Below, in pieces: positions 15,601 to 24,852 of a DNA stretch of 64,000 bases (positions within the stretch are counted from its first letter, which is position 1; every line of letters begins with the position of its first letter). A program made the translations under genes and the position numbers. The notes below the pieces were generated by a model, which saw only the letters and a list, made by a program, of their open reading frames with translations, had not been told where the DNA came from and made no database searches. The stretch lies in the NCBI RefSeq assembly GCF_003030345.1, contig NZ_CP028158.1, positions 1 to 64,000 of the forward strand. The letters run 5' to 3'. Origin of the DNA: Plantactinospora sp. BC1 (GTDB lineage: Bacteria > Actinomycetota > Actinomycetes > Mycobacteriales > Micromonosporaceae).

Positions 15601-16791
15601 GTGCGACGTACCGCCGTATCCGCCGTCGCGCTCGTCGTGGCGGTCGCCACGGCCGGCTGCGGCGGCGAACCGTCCACCGGAGACGGTGCCGGCCCGATCA
15701 GGGTCGGCCAGATCGTCTCCCTGACCGGCAACTACGCACCACTCGGCACCGAGAACGAAAAGTCCGTGGCGCTCGCGGTCGAGCAGATCAACGCGGCCGG
15801 CGGGGTGCTCGGCCGCACGGTGGAGCTGATCGTCCGCGACGACAAGAGCCAGCCCGACCAGTCGGTGCTGGCCTTCAACGACCTGCGCGGCCGCGACGTC
15901 GCCGCCGTGATCGGCTCGCCCTTCTCCAACTCCGCCCTGGCCACCATCCCGCTGGTCGACCGGGAGAAGATCCCGTACATCTCGCTCACCCCGGCCGACG
16001 AGCAGGTCGACCCGGTGCAGCCGTACGTCTTCGTCGTGCCGGCCACCTCGGCGACCTATGCGGACCGGATCCTGCAATACCTCAAGTCGCAGGACATCAC
16101 CAGGATCGCCGTCGCGTACGACGGTCGCAGCTCCTACGCCAAGGCCGGCTTCGACGGTACCCGGGAGAAGGCGCCCGGCCACGGCGTCACCCTCACCGCC
16201 ACCCCGGAGTTCCAGACCACCACCACCGAGTTCTCGGCCGTCTTCAACCAGGTCCGCTCCTCGGGGGCGCAGGCACTCGTCGTCTGGGCCACCGGCGCCC
16301 CCGGGGTGGCCCTGGCCAAGCAGTACGCCACGGCCGGGCTCGACGTGCCGGTGGTCTTCACCGGGGCGCAGGCCAGCAGGCTCTGGCTGGACCCGGTCGG
16401 CCCGGCCGCCGAGGGCGCGCTGGTGGCCAGCTCGATCGGCGTGGTCGGCGACACCCTCCCGGACGGCGCGCAGAAGCAGGCGATCGACGAGCTGGCCGGT
16501 GCGTTCCGGGCCAAGCACGGGTACCCGCCACCGCAGTTCGCCCAGGACGGCTACAGCGGGGTACGGCTGCTCGTCGCCGCGATCGAGAAGGCCGGCGGTA
16601 CCGACCGGGCGAAGATCCGGGACGCCCTGGAGGGGTTGACGGTGACCACCCCGAACGGCACCTACACCTACAGCGCCACCGACCACGCCGGCCTCAGGGC
16701 CGACTACATCTCCGTCAACACCGTGCGGGGCGGCGCGTTCGTCCCCACCGACTGGGCCCGGGAGCAACTCGCCGTGGTGGCGGGCAGGTGA
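15601..16791 (+). CDS. Branched-chain-amino-acid-type ABC transporter, substrate-binding lipoprotein
   Basis: A 396-residue periplasmic-binding-protein type I (LivK-like). The signal peptide carries a lipobox with the lipidated Cys at residue 20 (VATAGCGG). IRVGQIVSLTGNYAPLG, EQINAAGGVLGRTVELIVRDD and the late DGYSGVRLLVAAIEKAGG are typical. The GTG at 15601 has GGGAGG nearby upstream. It captures the imported acid outside the membrane. LivK-type proteins often bind aromatic or aliphatic carboxylic acids rather than amino acids in catabolic clusters, which suits the neighbouring CoA ligase. Its TGA overlaps the next GTG. Confidence 0.87.
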   Translation: MRRTAVSAVALVVAVATAGCGGEPSTGDGAGPIRVGQIVSLTGNYAPLGTENEKSVALAVEQINAAGGVLGRTVELIVRDDKSQPDQSVLAFNDLRGRDVAAVIGSPFSNSALATIPLVDREKIPYISLTPADEQVDPVQPYVFVVPATSATYADRILQYLKSQDITRIAVAYDGRSSYAKAGFDGTREKAPGHGVTLTATPEFQTTTTEFSAVFNQVRSSGAQALVVWATGAPGVALAKQYATAGLDVPVVFTGAQASRLWLDPVGPAAEGALVASSIGVVGDTLPDGAQKQAIDELAGAFRAKHGYPPPQFAQDGYSGVRLLVAAIEKAGGTDRAKIRDALEGLTVTTPNGTYTYSATDHAGLRADYISVNTVRGGAFVPTDWAREQLAVVAGR

Positions 16792-17561
16792 CCGAGCCGC
16801 TGCTGCGGGTCGCCGGTGTCTCGCACGCCTTCGGTGGCGTGTACGCGGTGCGGGAGGTCGACATCGACGTCGCGCACGGGGAACTGCGTGCCGTCATCGG
16901 GCCGAACGGCGCCGGCAAGTCCACCCTGTTCAACCTGGTCGGCGGCCAGTTGGCGGTGCGTACCGGTGCGATCGTGCTCGCCGGTAGCCGGGTGGACCGG
17001 CTGCCGGCCCACCGTCGGGCCCGGCTCGGCATCGGGGTCGTCTTCCAGGGCGCCCGGATCTTCCGCGGCATGACGGCGCTGGAGAACGCGATGGTCGGCG
17101 CGCACGCCGTCACCGGCGGGGGCTTCGCCGGTGCGGTGTTCCGGCTGCCGGGGCACCGCCGGGAGGAGCGGGAGATCCGGCAGAGCGCCCGGGAGGCGTT
17201 GGCCCGGGTCGGCCTCGCCGGCTGGGCCGACCGGCCGGCGGAGTCGCTGCCGCTGGGGCAGCAGCGCGCGCTCCAGGTGGCCCGCGCGCTCTGCGGCCGA
17301 CCCCGGCTGCTCCTGCTCGACGAGCCCGCGGCCGGGCTGCGCGCGGCCGAGCGGGACGCACTGGCCCGACTCTTCGAGGAGCTGAAGGCGAGCGGCCTGA
17401 CGATGGTGGTCATCGAGCACGATGTCGCCTTCGTGAGCCGGCTGGCCGACCGGGTCACCGTACTCGACCTCGGCCGGGTGATCGCCGAGGGCACCCCCGC
17501 CGAGGTCCGGGCCGATCCGGCGGTCGTCGCCGCGTACCTCGGGACAGGGGTACCCGGGTGA
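16788..17561 (+). CDS. livG: ABC transporter ATP-binding protein, LivG-like
   Basis: A 257-residue ATPase. Walker A GPNGAGKSTLFNL, Walker B LLLLDEPAAGL and the switch His in IEHDVAFVSRL are present; the signature is a variant, LPLGQQRALQVARAL, in place of LSGGQ-type sequence. The GTG at 16788 overlaps the upstream TGA (GTGA). It powers import through the two permeases together with the LivF-like partner. Confidence 0.88.
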   Translation: MTEPLLRVAGVSHAFGGVYAVREVDIDVAHGELRAVIGPNGAGKSTLFNLVGGQLAVRTGAIVLAGSRVDRLPAHRRARLGIGVVFQGARIFRGMTALENAMVGAHAVTGGGFAGAVFRLPGHRREEREIRQSAREALARVGLAGWADRPAESLPLGQQRALQVARALCGRPRLLLLDEPAAGLRAAERDALARLFEELKASGLTMVVIEHDVAFVSRLADRVTVLDLGRVIAEGTPAEVRADPAVVAAYLGTGVPG

Positions 17562-18214
17562 TCGACGTCGTCGACCTCACCGTCCGGTACGGCGTCGCGG
17601 TCGCGCTGCACGAGGTCAGTCTCACCGTGGCGGCCGGGGAGATGGTGGCGCTGATCGGTCCCAACGGGGCGGGAAAGTCGACACTGGTCGACACGCTCTC
17701 CGGAATTCGACGGCCGGCCGGCGGCACGGTGACGATCTCCGGCCGGCTGGCCCACGTACCGGAGGGGCGGCAGGTCTTTCCCGACCTGACCGTCGACGAC
17801 AACCTGCGGCTCGGCGGCTGGCGGATCCGCAACCGCGACACCGGCCCGATCTACCGGATCCTGCCCGGCCTGGCCCCGTTGCGTCGCCGCCGCGCCGGTC
17901 AGCTCTCCGGCGGGGAACAGCAGATGGTGGCGGTCGGTCGGGCGCTGATGGCCCGGCCGGACGTGCTGGCGGTCGACGAACTCTCCCTCGGCCTCGCCCC
18001 GCTCGTCGTCGCCGACCTGGTGCGGCACCTGCGGGAGCTGAACGCCGAACAGGGTCTCGCCGTGCTCCTCATCGAACAGAACGCCCGACTCGCCCTCGAC
18101 CTGTGCAGCCGGGGGTACGTGCTGGAGGCGGGGCGGGTCGTCGTCGCCGGGACCGCGGCGGAACTGGCCGCCGACCCACGGGTCGCCGACGCCTATCTGG
18201 GAGTGGCCGGGTGA
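17558..18214 (+). CDS. livF: ABC transporter ATP-binding protein, LivF-like
   Basis: A 218-residue ATPase with Walker A GPNGAGKSTLVDTL, full signature LSGGEQQMVAVGRALM, Walker B DVLAVDELSLGLAP and LLIEQNARLALDL. It is slightly shorter than usual LivF. Start GTG overlaps the previous stop and its stop overlaps the next GTG, so the operon is tightly coupled. Confidence 0.88.
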   Translation: MIDVVDLTVRYGVAVALHEVSLTVAAGEMVALIGPNGAGKSTLVDTLSGIRRPAGGTVTISGRLAHVPEGRQVFPDLTVDDNLRLGGWRIRNRDTGPIYRILPGLAPLRRRRAGQLSGGEQQMVAVGRALMARPDVLAVDELSLGLAPLVVADLVRHLRELNAEQGLAVLLIEQNARLALDLCSRGYVLEAGRVVVAGTAAELAADPRVADAYLGVAG

Positions 18215-19071
18215 CGGAGTTCCTCCAGTACCTGATCACCGGCGTCGGCGGCGGCTGCGCGTTCGCGCTCGTCGGCAGCGGCCTCGTCGTCGTGCACCGG
18301 GTCACCCGGGTGGTCAACTTCGCCCAGGGCTCGTTCGCGGTGATCGCCGCGCTGACCGCGTCGACCCTGCTGGCCAGCGGGCTGCCGCACGGCCTGGCCG
18401 AGCTCTCCGCCGTGGCCGTCGGTGCCGGTGCCGGGCTGCTCGTCGGGCTGGTCGCGATCGGCAGGCCGGGTACCCCACCCGGCGCGTCACTGATCATCAC
18501 GCTCGGGCTGGCCGTCTTCGCGTACGCGGTCGAGGTGTTGATCTGGGGTGACCAGCCCCGGTCGTTCGCCGGGGTGCCCGGGGCGGTCGAGTTCGCCGGC
18601 GTCCGCTTCCAGGCGCATTACCTGCTGATCATCGGCGCGACGGCCGTCGTCTTCGCCGGCACGGCCGCGTTGTTCGCCCGCACCGACATCGGCCGGGCGC
18701 TGTCGGCGTGCGCCTCCAACCCGTACGCCGCGAAGGTCGTCGGGATCGACGTCGTCCGAATGGGGCTGCTCGCCTTCGGCATCGGCGGTGCGCTCGGCGG
18801 GCTCGCCGGAGTGCTCGTCACGCCGATCCAGCTCGTCACCTTCGACTACGACGTCACGCTGATCGTCGGTGGCTTCGCCGCCGCCGTCTTCGGCGGGCTG
18901 ATGCGACCGCTGCACACCCTCGTCGGTGGGGTGCTGCTGGGCGTGGCGCAGTCCTTCGTCGCCGGTTACGGCAACGCCGCGTACCAGATGGAGGTGGCGC
19001 TGGTGCTGCTGCTCGCCGTGATGCTGCGGCAGGCCGTGCGGACGCCGGTGGCCGAGCAGGAGCCGGCCTGA
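18211..19071 (+). CDS. livH: Branched-chain-amino-acid-type ABC permease, LivH-like
   Basis: A 286-residue membrane protein with about eight hydrophobic segments. It contains VVHRVTRVVNFAQGSFAVIAAL, the region conserved in LivH permeases, and an EAA-like loop RALSACASNPYAAKVVGIDV. It forms half of the translocation pore in the inner membrane. The GTG at 18211 overlaps the LivF-like stop. Confidence 0.87.
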   Translation: MTEFLQYLITGVGGGCAFALVGSGLVVVHRVTRVVNFAQGSFAVIAALTASTLLASGLPHGLAELSAVAVGAGAGLLVGLVAIGRPGTPPGASLIITLGLAVFAYAVEVLIWGDQPRSFAGVPGAVEFAGVRFQAHYLLIIGATAVVFAGTAALFARTDIGRALSACASNPYAAKVVGIDVVRMGLLAFGIGGALGGLAGVLVTPIQLVTFDYDVTLIVGGFAAAVFGGLMRPLHTLVGGVLLGVAQSFVAGYGNAAYQMEVALVLLLAVMLRQAVRTPVAEQEPA

Positions 19072-20030
19072 TGGCCCGGCGGGGGCCGGCGGTGGCGGTG
19101 GCGGCGGCGACGCTCGCCCTGCCGCCGCTGCTCTCCGGCAGCCACCTCACCGTCTACGTCCTGCTCGGCCTCGCCGTGATGGTCACCGTCGGGCTGTCGC
19201 TGCTGATGGGGTACGCCGGTCAGATCTCCCTCGGGCAGGCGTCCTTCTACGCGATCGGTGCCTACACGGCGGGCCTGCTCAGCGTGCACAGCCTGCCACC
19301 GGTGCTCGGCCTGCTCGCCGCGCCGCTGGTCTCCGCCGGGTTCGCGGTCGTCGTGGGGGTGCCGCTGTTGCGGCTGCGGGGTCACCATCTCGCCTTCGCC
19401 ACCCTCGCCATGCAACTGATCCTGCTCTCCCTGGTCGCCCGGGCGGACTGGGCGGGCGGTGCCATCGGCCTACAGGGCATCCCGCGACTCTCGGTCGGCG
19501 GCTACGAGTTCGCCGACGACCTCTCCTACGCCTACCTGGTCTGGGCCGCCCTCGCGCTCACCCTGCTGGTGGCCCGCAACATCGTCGCCTCCCGCCCCGG
19601 CCGTGGCCTGCACGCGCTGGCCAGCAGCGAGACCGCCGCGGCGGCCTGCGGGGTGCCGGTGGGGCGCTACCGGCTCACCGTCTTCGCGCTTTCCGCCGCG
19701 TTCGCCGGCCTGGCCGGCGGCATCTACGCCTTCTATCTCGGCTATCTGGCGCCGGGCTCGTTCCCGGTGCTGCTCTCCATCGAGTACGTGGTGATGGCCG
19801 TCGTCGGCGGGCTCGGCACCCTGTGGGGCGCTCTCGTCGGCGCTACCGTGATCATCCTGCTCGTCCAGCTGCTCAACACGCTCGGCACCCAGCCCGGGAT
19901 GCCCGGCTACGCGCCGAGCGTGCTCTCCTACGCCGTCTACGCGATCCTGCTCGTGCTGGTCGTGATGTTCCTGCCGCACGGCATCGTGCCGGCGGTACGC
20001 GACCGGTCGACCCGGAGGACGTCGAGTTGA
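19071..20030 (+). CDS. livM: Branched-chain-amino-acid-type ABC permease, LivM-like
   Basis: A 319-residue membrane protein with the LivM motifs GYAGQISLGQASFYAIGAY and the cytoplasmic loop RGLHALASSETAAAACGVPV, then repeated hydrophobic segments including GGLGTLWGALVGA. It pairs with the LivH-like protein. ATG overlaps the previous TGA by one base (TGATG). Last gene of the transporter operon. Confidence 0.87.
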   Translation: MARRGPAVAVAAATLALPPLLSGSHLTVYVLLGLAVMVTVGLSLLMGYAGQISLGQASFYAIGAYTAGLLSVHSLPPVLGLLAAPLVSAGFAVVVGVPLLRLRGHHLAFATLAMQLILLSLVARADWAGGAIGLQGIPRLSVGGYEFADDLSYAYLVWAALALTLLVARNIVASRPGRGLHALASSETAAAACGVPVGRYRLTVFALSAAFAGLAGGIYAFYLGYLAPGSFPVLLSIEYVVMAVVGGLGTLWGALVGATVIILLVQLLNTLGTQPGMPGYAPSVLSYAVYAILLVLVVMFLPHGIVPAVRDRSTRRTSS

Positions 20031-20111
20031 CCCGCGGGGCGTCGAGCGGAACCGGGTAGCCGGACCGCTCCCGGTTCCCAGATTCCGGTACGGAGGGATA
20101 GACAGCAGTCG

Positions 20112-20141
20112 TTTTACGTATGAGGATGTGAGCGCTAACTT
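20112..20141. promoter_or_regulatory. Adjacent GntR-type and LacI-type operator candidates
   Basis: TTTTACGTATGA (20112-20123) matches the TCATACGTATGA palindrome in 10 of 12 positions. Three bases further on, GTGAGCGCTAAC (20128-20139) is a LacI-family palindrome with a central GCGC; the 15-base TGTGAGCGCTAACTT is matched, inverted, at the xylanase promoter (14 of 15). The 12-mer ACGTATGAGGAT (20116-20127) also recurs at 39690-39701. Both sites lie 65-90 bp before the esterase ATG. Confidence 0.6.
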
Positions 20142-20203
20142 CAACACCCTCGGGCGTACGCGTCCGTTCTGCTCGCCTGCGCCCCGACCGAAGGAGCGGA
20201 ATC

Positions 20204-21586
20204 ATGAAGGCCACCGGTGCGGCTCGTCCCGCCTCTGCTCAGAGACATCGCTGGCGGTCAGGGCTGGCCGTCGCGGCGGCGGCGGTCGTCGCGGCCGGCA
20301 CGCTGGTGGCGGTGACCGTCGCGCCCGCGTCGGCGGCGACGGTGGACACCAACGCCTGGTACGTCCTGGTGAACAGGAACAGCGGCAAGGCGCTGGACCT
20401 GTACGCCTCGGCCACCAACGACGGCGCCCGGATCAGCCAGTGGACCCGGAACAACGGCGCGAACCAGCAGTGGCAGTTCGTGGACTCGGGCGGCGGCTAC
20501 TACCGACTGAAGTCCCGACACTCCGGCAAGGTGCTCGACGTGCACAACCGGTCGACCGCCGACGGCGGCGCTATCGTGCAGTGGTCCGACCTCAACGCGA
20601 CGAACCAGCAGTTCCGGCTCGCCGACTCCGACTCCGGACACCTGCGGTTGATCAGCCGGCACAGCGGCAAGGTCGTCGAGGTGCAGGGTGCGTCCTCGGC
20701 GAACGGCGGGAACGTCGTGCAGTACTCCGACTGGAACGGCACGAACCAGCAGTGGCAACTCGCCCGGGTCGACGGCGGCAACCCGCCGACGGGTGGCACC
20801 GGCTGCGGCAGGGCCCCGACGCTGTCCAGCGGCACGCACACGATCCAGAGCAACGGCAAGAGCCGCTCCTTCATCCTGCGGATCCCGGCCAACTACAACA
20901 ACACCAACCCGTACCGGTTGATCTTCGCCTTCCACTGGCGGGGTGGCACCATGCAGGAGATCTCCTCGGGCGGCACCAGCGGGGCGGCCTGGTCCTACTA
21001 CGGCCAGCAGGAGCAGTCGAACAACAGCGCGATCCTGGTCGCGCCGCAGGGGCTCGGCAACGGCTGGGGCAATTCCGGCGGCGAGGACGTGACCTTCGTC
21101 GACGACATGATCCAGCGAATCGAGGGTGATCTCTGCGTCAACCCGAGGCAGCGCTTCGCCCTCGGTTTCAGTTGGGGCGGCGGGATGAGCTATGCGCTCG
21201 CCTGCGCGCGGGCGACCGTGTTCCGGGCCGTCGCGGTCATCGCCGGGGCCCAGATCAGCGGATGTGGCGGCGGTACGCAGCCGATCGCGTACTTCGGGTT
21301 GCACGGCATCTCGGACAACGTCCTCAACATCTCGCAGGGCCGGTCGCTGCGGGACACGTTCGTCCGCAACAACGGTTGCACCGCCCAGAGTCCGCCGGAG
21401 CCGGGGGCGGGCAGCCGGACGCACGTCACCACGAGCTACTCGGGCTGTCGGTCCGGCTACCCGGTGCAGTGGGCCGCGTTCGACAACGGTCACATGCCCG
21501 GGCCGGTGGACGGGAGCTACGCCGAGAGCGGGATCACCACCTGGACCAAGGGTGAGATCTGGCGGTTCTTCGCGCAGTTCTCCTGA
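20204..21586 (+). CDS. Secreted esterase: N-terminal ricin-type lectin (CBM13) plus CE1 domain
   Basis: A 460-residue secreted enzyme. After the signal peptide (ends near ASAA) three ricin B-type repeats occupy about residues 46-195 ([31 protein letters not shown]-type QxW motifs). The rest is a CE1 feruloyl-esterase-like domain: CGRAPTLSSGTHTIQSNGK, FAFHWRGGTM, nucleophile FSWGGGMS, HGISDNV and FDNGHMPGP. The catalytic domain is very like that at 5895-7223, but that one carries a C-terminal CBM2 instead; the lectin is very like that of the GH10 xylanase at 32796. It probably removes feruloyl or acetyl groups from wall polysaccharides. Two operator types lie upstream. Confidence 0.86.
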   Translation: MKATGAARPASAQRHRWRSGLAVAAAAVVAAGTLVAVTVAPASAATVDTNAWYVLVNRNSGKALDLYASATNDGARISQWTRNNGANQQWQFVDSGGGYYRLKSRHSGKVLDVHNRSTADGGAIVQWSDLNATNQQFRLADSDSGHLRLISRHSGKVVEVQGASSANGGNVVQYSDWNGTNQQWQLARVDGGNPPTGGTGCGRAPTLSSGTHTIQSNGKSRSFILRIPANYNNTNPYRLIFAFHWRGGTMQEISSGGTSGAAWSYYGQQEQSNNSAILVAPQGLGNGWGNSGGEDVTFVDDMIQRIEGDLCVNPRQRFALGFSWGGGMSYALACARATVFRAVAVIAGAQISGCGGGTQPIAYFGLHGISDNVLNISQGRSLRDTFVRNNGCTAQSPPEPGAGSRTHVTTSYSGCRSGYPVQWAAFDNGHMPGPVDGSYAESGITTWTKGEIWRFFAQFS

Positions 21587-21676
21587 GACAGGTCGGACGA
21601 TCGGACGGGCGGGTTCGTGGCGAGCAGGGGTGCCGGCACCCGTTGTGGGCCAGGAGCCCGTCCTTCCGGCGGTATG

Positions 21677-22447
21677 TCACCGCTGGAGACGACTGGGGCT
21701 GGCCGTTCCGCTGCGGCGGACGAGCCAGGCCTCGGTGATGTGGGTGAACATCGCCTCCGCGGCGCCGTCCGGATCGTGGGCGGCGATGCGTTCGTGGATG
21801 CGCCGGTGCCCCCGGTTGGACGCCACGCACAGCGACCGTTCGGTCCGGCCCATGTACCGGGCCGTGTTGACGACCTGACTCTCCAGCGCCCGTACGACAC
21901 CGCGGGCGATGCGGTTGCCGGACGCCTGCATGATCGTGTCGTGGAAGGCGCGGTCGTGCTCGTGATAGGCGACGGTGTCGTCGACGAGTTCGTCCATCCG
22001 CTTGACCAGCGCGCCCAACCGCTCGATCGTCTCCTGGTCGGCCAGCCGGGCGGCGACGTTCGCCATGTCGGACTCCAGCACCCGGCGGGTGACGACGAGG
22101 TCGTCGAGGATGGCGAGGCTGTCGTCCTCGGCGATGGTGGCCGCGAGTACGAGTTCGTCGAGCATGTCCCATGACGACTGCGGGGTGACCATGGTGCCGG
22201 CGCCCTGGCGGACCTGCACCAACCCCTTCTCCTGAAGGATCTTGACCGCCTCCCGGACGACGGTCCGGCTCACGGAGAAGGTCTCGCAGAGCACCGGCTC
22301 GGGCGGAAGCGACGTCCCGGACGGGTGCGTTCCCCGGACGATCCGCTCCACCAGTTCAGCGGTGACGGCCCGGGCGAGGTTGGCCGGTCGGCGTGCCCAG
22401 GCCGGGGGCGCTGAAGCATTCAAGGCGGTTTCCTGCGATGGCGTCAT
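21677..22447 (-). CDS. GntR-family (FadR/FCD) transcriptional regulator
   Basis: A 256-residue regulator. The N-terminal winged helix holds LVERIVRGTHPSGTSLPPEP and VSRTVVREAVKILQEKGLVQ, followed by an all-helical FCD domain with metal-ligand-like histidines (YHEHDRAFHDTIMQASGN and NRGHRRIHERI). FCD members sense sugar acids, aldonates or uronates. GGAGGGGGAC precedes the ATG at 22447. It diverges from the sugar importer operon, and the intervening promoter contains CATCATACGA, a half of the palindrome found before the beta-helix gene, so it is the likely local repressor. Confidence 0.86.
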   Translation of the reverse strand: MTPSQETALNASAPPAWARRPANLARAVTAELVERIVRGTHPSGTSLPPEPVLCETFSVSRTVVREAVKILQEKGLVQVRQGAGTMVTPQSSWDMLDELVLAATIAEDDSLAILDDLVVTRRVLESDMANVAARLADQETIERLGALVKRMDELVDDTVAYHEHDRAFHDTIMQASGNRIARGVVRALESQVVNTARYMGRTERSLCVASNRGHRRIHERIAAHDPDGAAEAMFTHITEAWLVRRSGTASPSRLQR

Positions 22448-22513
22448 GTCCCCCTCCGGGTGGCCCACCGCGCCGGTAGCCCGGTGCCCGAGCGCCAGTG
22501 TACGGGTGGACCG

Positions 22514-22542
22514 TTGACGACAGACATCATACGAGTTACGTT
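22514..22542 (+). promoter_or_regulatory. Importer operon promoter with embedded GntR-type site
   Basis: TTGACG (22514-22519), a 17-bp spacer and TACGTT (22537-22542) make a good promoter 65 bases before the binding-protein ATG. TCATACGAGTTA (22527-22538), a variant of TCATACGTATGA, occupies the spacer and touches the -10, the position expected for repression. Confidence 0.65.
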
Positions 22543-22606
22543 TCCGCGCAAAGATGATGCCTGGACGGTCGGTGCGCCGACCACCCAACTTCAAAGGGTG
22601 ACAACG

Positions 22607-23872
22607 ATGAAACAACGAGCAAAGTGGTCGGCCGTCCTCGTTGTGGGACTGGCGCTGGCCGGCTGTGGAAGTGCCACCGGCTCGGACTCCTCGCCGGGCG
22701 GTTCGGAGGGCAAACTCGTGGTGTGGGACTGGAAGTCCGGTGAGCCCTCCGCCGCACCCTACATCGAGAAGGCGAAGGCGGAATTCGCGAAGAAGCATCC
22801 GGGCGTGACGGTCGAGTTCGTCGCCCAGCCCTTCGACCAGTACTACACGCTGCTCGGTGCGGCGATCCAGTCCGGCAAGGGTCCGGACGTCATCCTGTTC
22901 AACGGGGGCGGTCAGATTCGTGACCGGGTGGACGCGCTGGTGCCGCTGGACGAGTACGTCGCCGAGGACAGGCAGCGGCTGGCCGGCTGGGAGGCGTTCA
23001 CCGCAGAAGGCAGGATCTACGCGGGTCCGGTCACGCTCCAGGGCCACCCCATCTACTACAACAAGGCGCTCTACCGGAAGGCCGGGTTGGATCCGGCGAG
23101 CCCGGCCACCACATGGAGCGAGTTCGTCGCCGACTGCGCCGCCATCGCCAAGGCCGGTGCCAAGTGCTTCGCCCTCGGCAACAAGGAGGGTGTCGGGATC
23201 CAGTTCTGGCTGTCGGGGCTGGCGTCGGGCATCCTCACCGCCCAGGAGTACGACAACTGGATCGCCGGCAAGCGCGACTGGAGCTCGGCGAACGTCAAGC
23301 GGGTCTTCCAACTCTGGAAGGAGGCCGGCGACGCGGGTCTGAACAACGACGGGGCCAACTCGACCGCGATGTTCAACGACTCCTTCGCGCTCTTCCAGTC
23401 CGGCAAGGCCGCCCATGTGATCGGGCTGATGTCGGACGTGGGGCACTGGAAGGACTTCACCGAGTTCCTGACGACCGACGAACTCGGTGTCATGGACGCT
23501 CCGGTCGTCACCGCCGGGACCACCCCGAGCCTGCCCTACGACGGCGGTATCGGTTACGGGGTCGCCCGGTGGACCAAGGACCCGAAGGTGGCCGCCGACC
23601 TGGTACGGGCGCTGACCTCGACCGACGCGCTGAAGGCCTTCTACGCCGACGCCGGCGCGATCGCCGCCGACACCACGATCGACGTGTCGCAGGGCGGTCC
23701 GGCGGTCGCCACGATCGTCTCCGAGCTCAAGGGCGGCAAGCCGGCCCTACACGTGGCGCTCTCCTCGAGGACGCTGGATCTGATGGGTCGGCTCTCCCAG
23801 CAGTTGCTCAGTGGCTCGATCACCGTCGACGAGGTGGTGAAGCAGCTGGCCGCTTCCGACCAGGCGGGTTGA
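22607..23872 (+). CDS. Sugar ABC transporter, substrate-binding lipoprotein
   Basis: A 421-residue family 1 extracellular solute-binding protein. The signal peptide ends at the lipobox LALAGC (Cys20). The mature part starts LVVWDWKSGEPSAAPYIEKA and contains GPDVILFNGGG and GHPIYYNKALYRKAGLDP, typical of oligosaccharide binders. It delivers a sugar or oligosaccharide to the two permeases that follow. Given its divergence from a GntR regulator and linkage to sugar-acid enzymes, a pectin-derived saccharide is a reasonable guess. ATG preceded by AAAGGG. Confidence 0.87.
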   Translation: MKQRAKWSAVLVVGLALAGCGSATGSDSSPGGSEGKLVVWDWKSGEPSAAPYIEKAKAEFAKKHPGVTVEFVAQPFDQYYTLLGAAIQSGKGPDVILFNGGGQIRDRVDALVPLDEYVAEDRQRLAGWEAFTAEGRIYAGPVTLQGHPIYYNKALYRKAGLDPASPATTWSEFVADCAAIAKAGAKCFALGNKEGVGIQFWLSGLASGILTAQEYDNWIAGKRDWSSANVKRVFQLWKEAGDAGLNNDGANSTAMFNDSFALFQSGKAAHVIGLMSDVGHWKDFTEFLTTDELGVMDAPVVTAGTTPSLPYDGGIGYGVARWTKDPKVAADLVRALTSTDALKAFYADAGAIAADTTIDVSQGGPAVATIVSELKGGKPALHVALSSRTLDLMGRLSQQLLSGSITVDEVVKQLAASDQAG

Positions 23873-23877
23873 ACCCC

Positions 23878-24852
23878 GTGCCGATCGGAGATGTGCAGCC
23901 GTCCGTCCGACCGGCCCGCGCCGGTCGGACCGACGGGGCCGCGGGGTCCGCCATCCGCCGTCCCAGCGCCCGATCCCGGCGCACCGGCGTACGGGCCGAG
24001 CGCTTCGCCCCGTACGTCCTGGTGGCCCCGGCAGTCCTGATCATCGTGCTGCTGCGGCTCTACCCGCTGCTGCTCGGGGTCAACTTCTCCTTCACCGGCG
24101 ACGGTGAGCGGAACGGGGTGGCGGTCGGCCTCGACAACTACCTGGAGCTGTTCCGCGATCCGCTGTTCCGGACCGCGCTGGGCAACGTGGGGCTGCTGGT
24201 GCTGCTGCTTCCGGTGGCGGTGGCGATCCCCGGCCTGCTCGCGACGTTCATCTACCTCCGGGTGCCCGGTCACCGGCTCTACCGCGGCGTCTACTTCTTC
24301 CCCGCGGTGCTCTCGCCGGTCATCGTCGGCGCGATCTTCAACCTTCTGCTCGCCTTCGACGGCCCGCTCAACGCCGTTCTCGGGTCGGTCGGCGTCGGTC
24401 CGGTGGACTGGCTCGGGGACCCGGACGTCGCGATGTTCGTGGTGGTCGGCGTGCATGTCTGGGCGACCTTCGGAATGGCCCTGGTGGTGTTCCTCGCCGG
24501 GTTCGCCACCCTGGACGCCGCGCTGCTGGACGCGGCCCGGGTGGACGGGGCGTCGCTACCTCAGGTGATCTGGCACGTGATCGTCCCAGCGCTGTCGCGC
24601 ACCATCCAGTTCGTCTTCGTGACCACGATGATCGGGATGCTGACCTCCATGTTCGGCCTGCTCTACGTCATGACGAACGGTGGTCCCGAGGGGTCGACGT
24701 ACCTGCCGGAGTACTACATCTGGATCCAGCAGGGACAGCTGAGCCGCCCGGCCCTGGCGTCGGCCGCGTCGACGGTGCTCTTCGTGATCATGCTCGTCGT
24801 CGGGTTACTCCAGATCACGCTGCTCAGGCGGGCGGGGAGGGAAGACCGATGA
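23878..24852 (+). CDS. Sugar ABC transporter permease 1 (MalF-like)
   Basis: A 324-residue membrane protein of the binding-protein-dependent transport family, with about six hydrophobic segments and the EAA loop LDAALLDAARVDGASLPQVI. A charged, Arg-rich N-terminal extension of about 50 residues precedes the first membrane segment. Start is uncertain: GTG at 23878, six bases after the upstream stop, or GTG at 23893. It overlaps the second permease as ATGA. Confidence 0.85.
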   Translation: MPIGDVQPSVRPARAGRTDGAAGSAIRRPSARSRRTGVRAERFAPYVLVAPAVLIIVLLRLYPLLLGVNFSFTGDGERNGVAVGLDNYLELFRDPLFRTALGNVGLLVLLLPVAVAIPGLLATFIYLRVPGHRLYRGVYFFPAVLSPVIVGAIFNLLLAFDGPLNAVLGSVGVGPVDWLGDPDVAMFVVVGVHVWATFGMALVVFLAGFATLDAALLDAARVDGASLPQVIWHVIVPALSRTIQFVFVTTMIGMLTSMFGLLYVMTNGGPEGSTYLPEYYIWIQQGQLSRPALASAASTVLFVIMLVVGLLQITLLRRAGREDR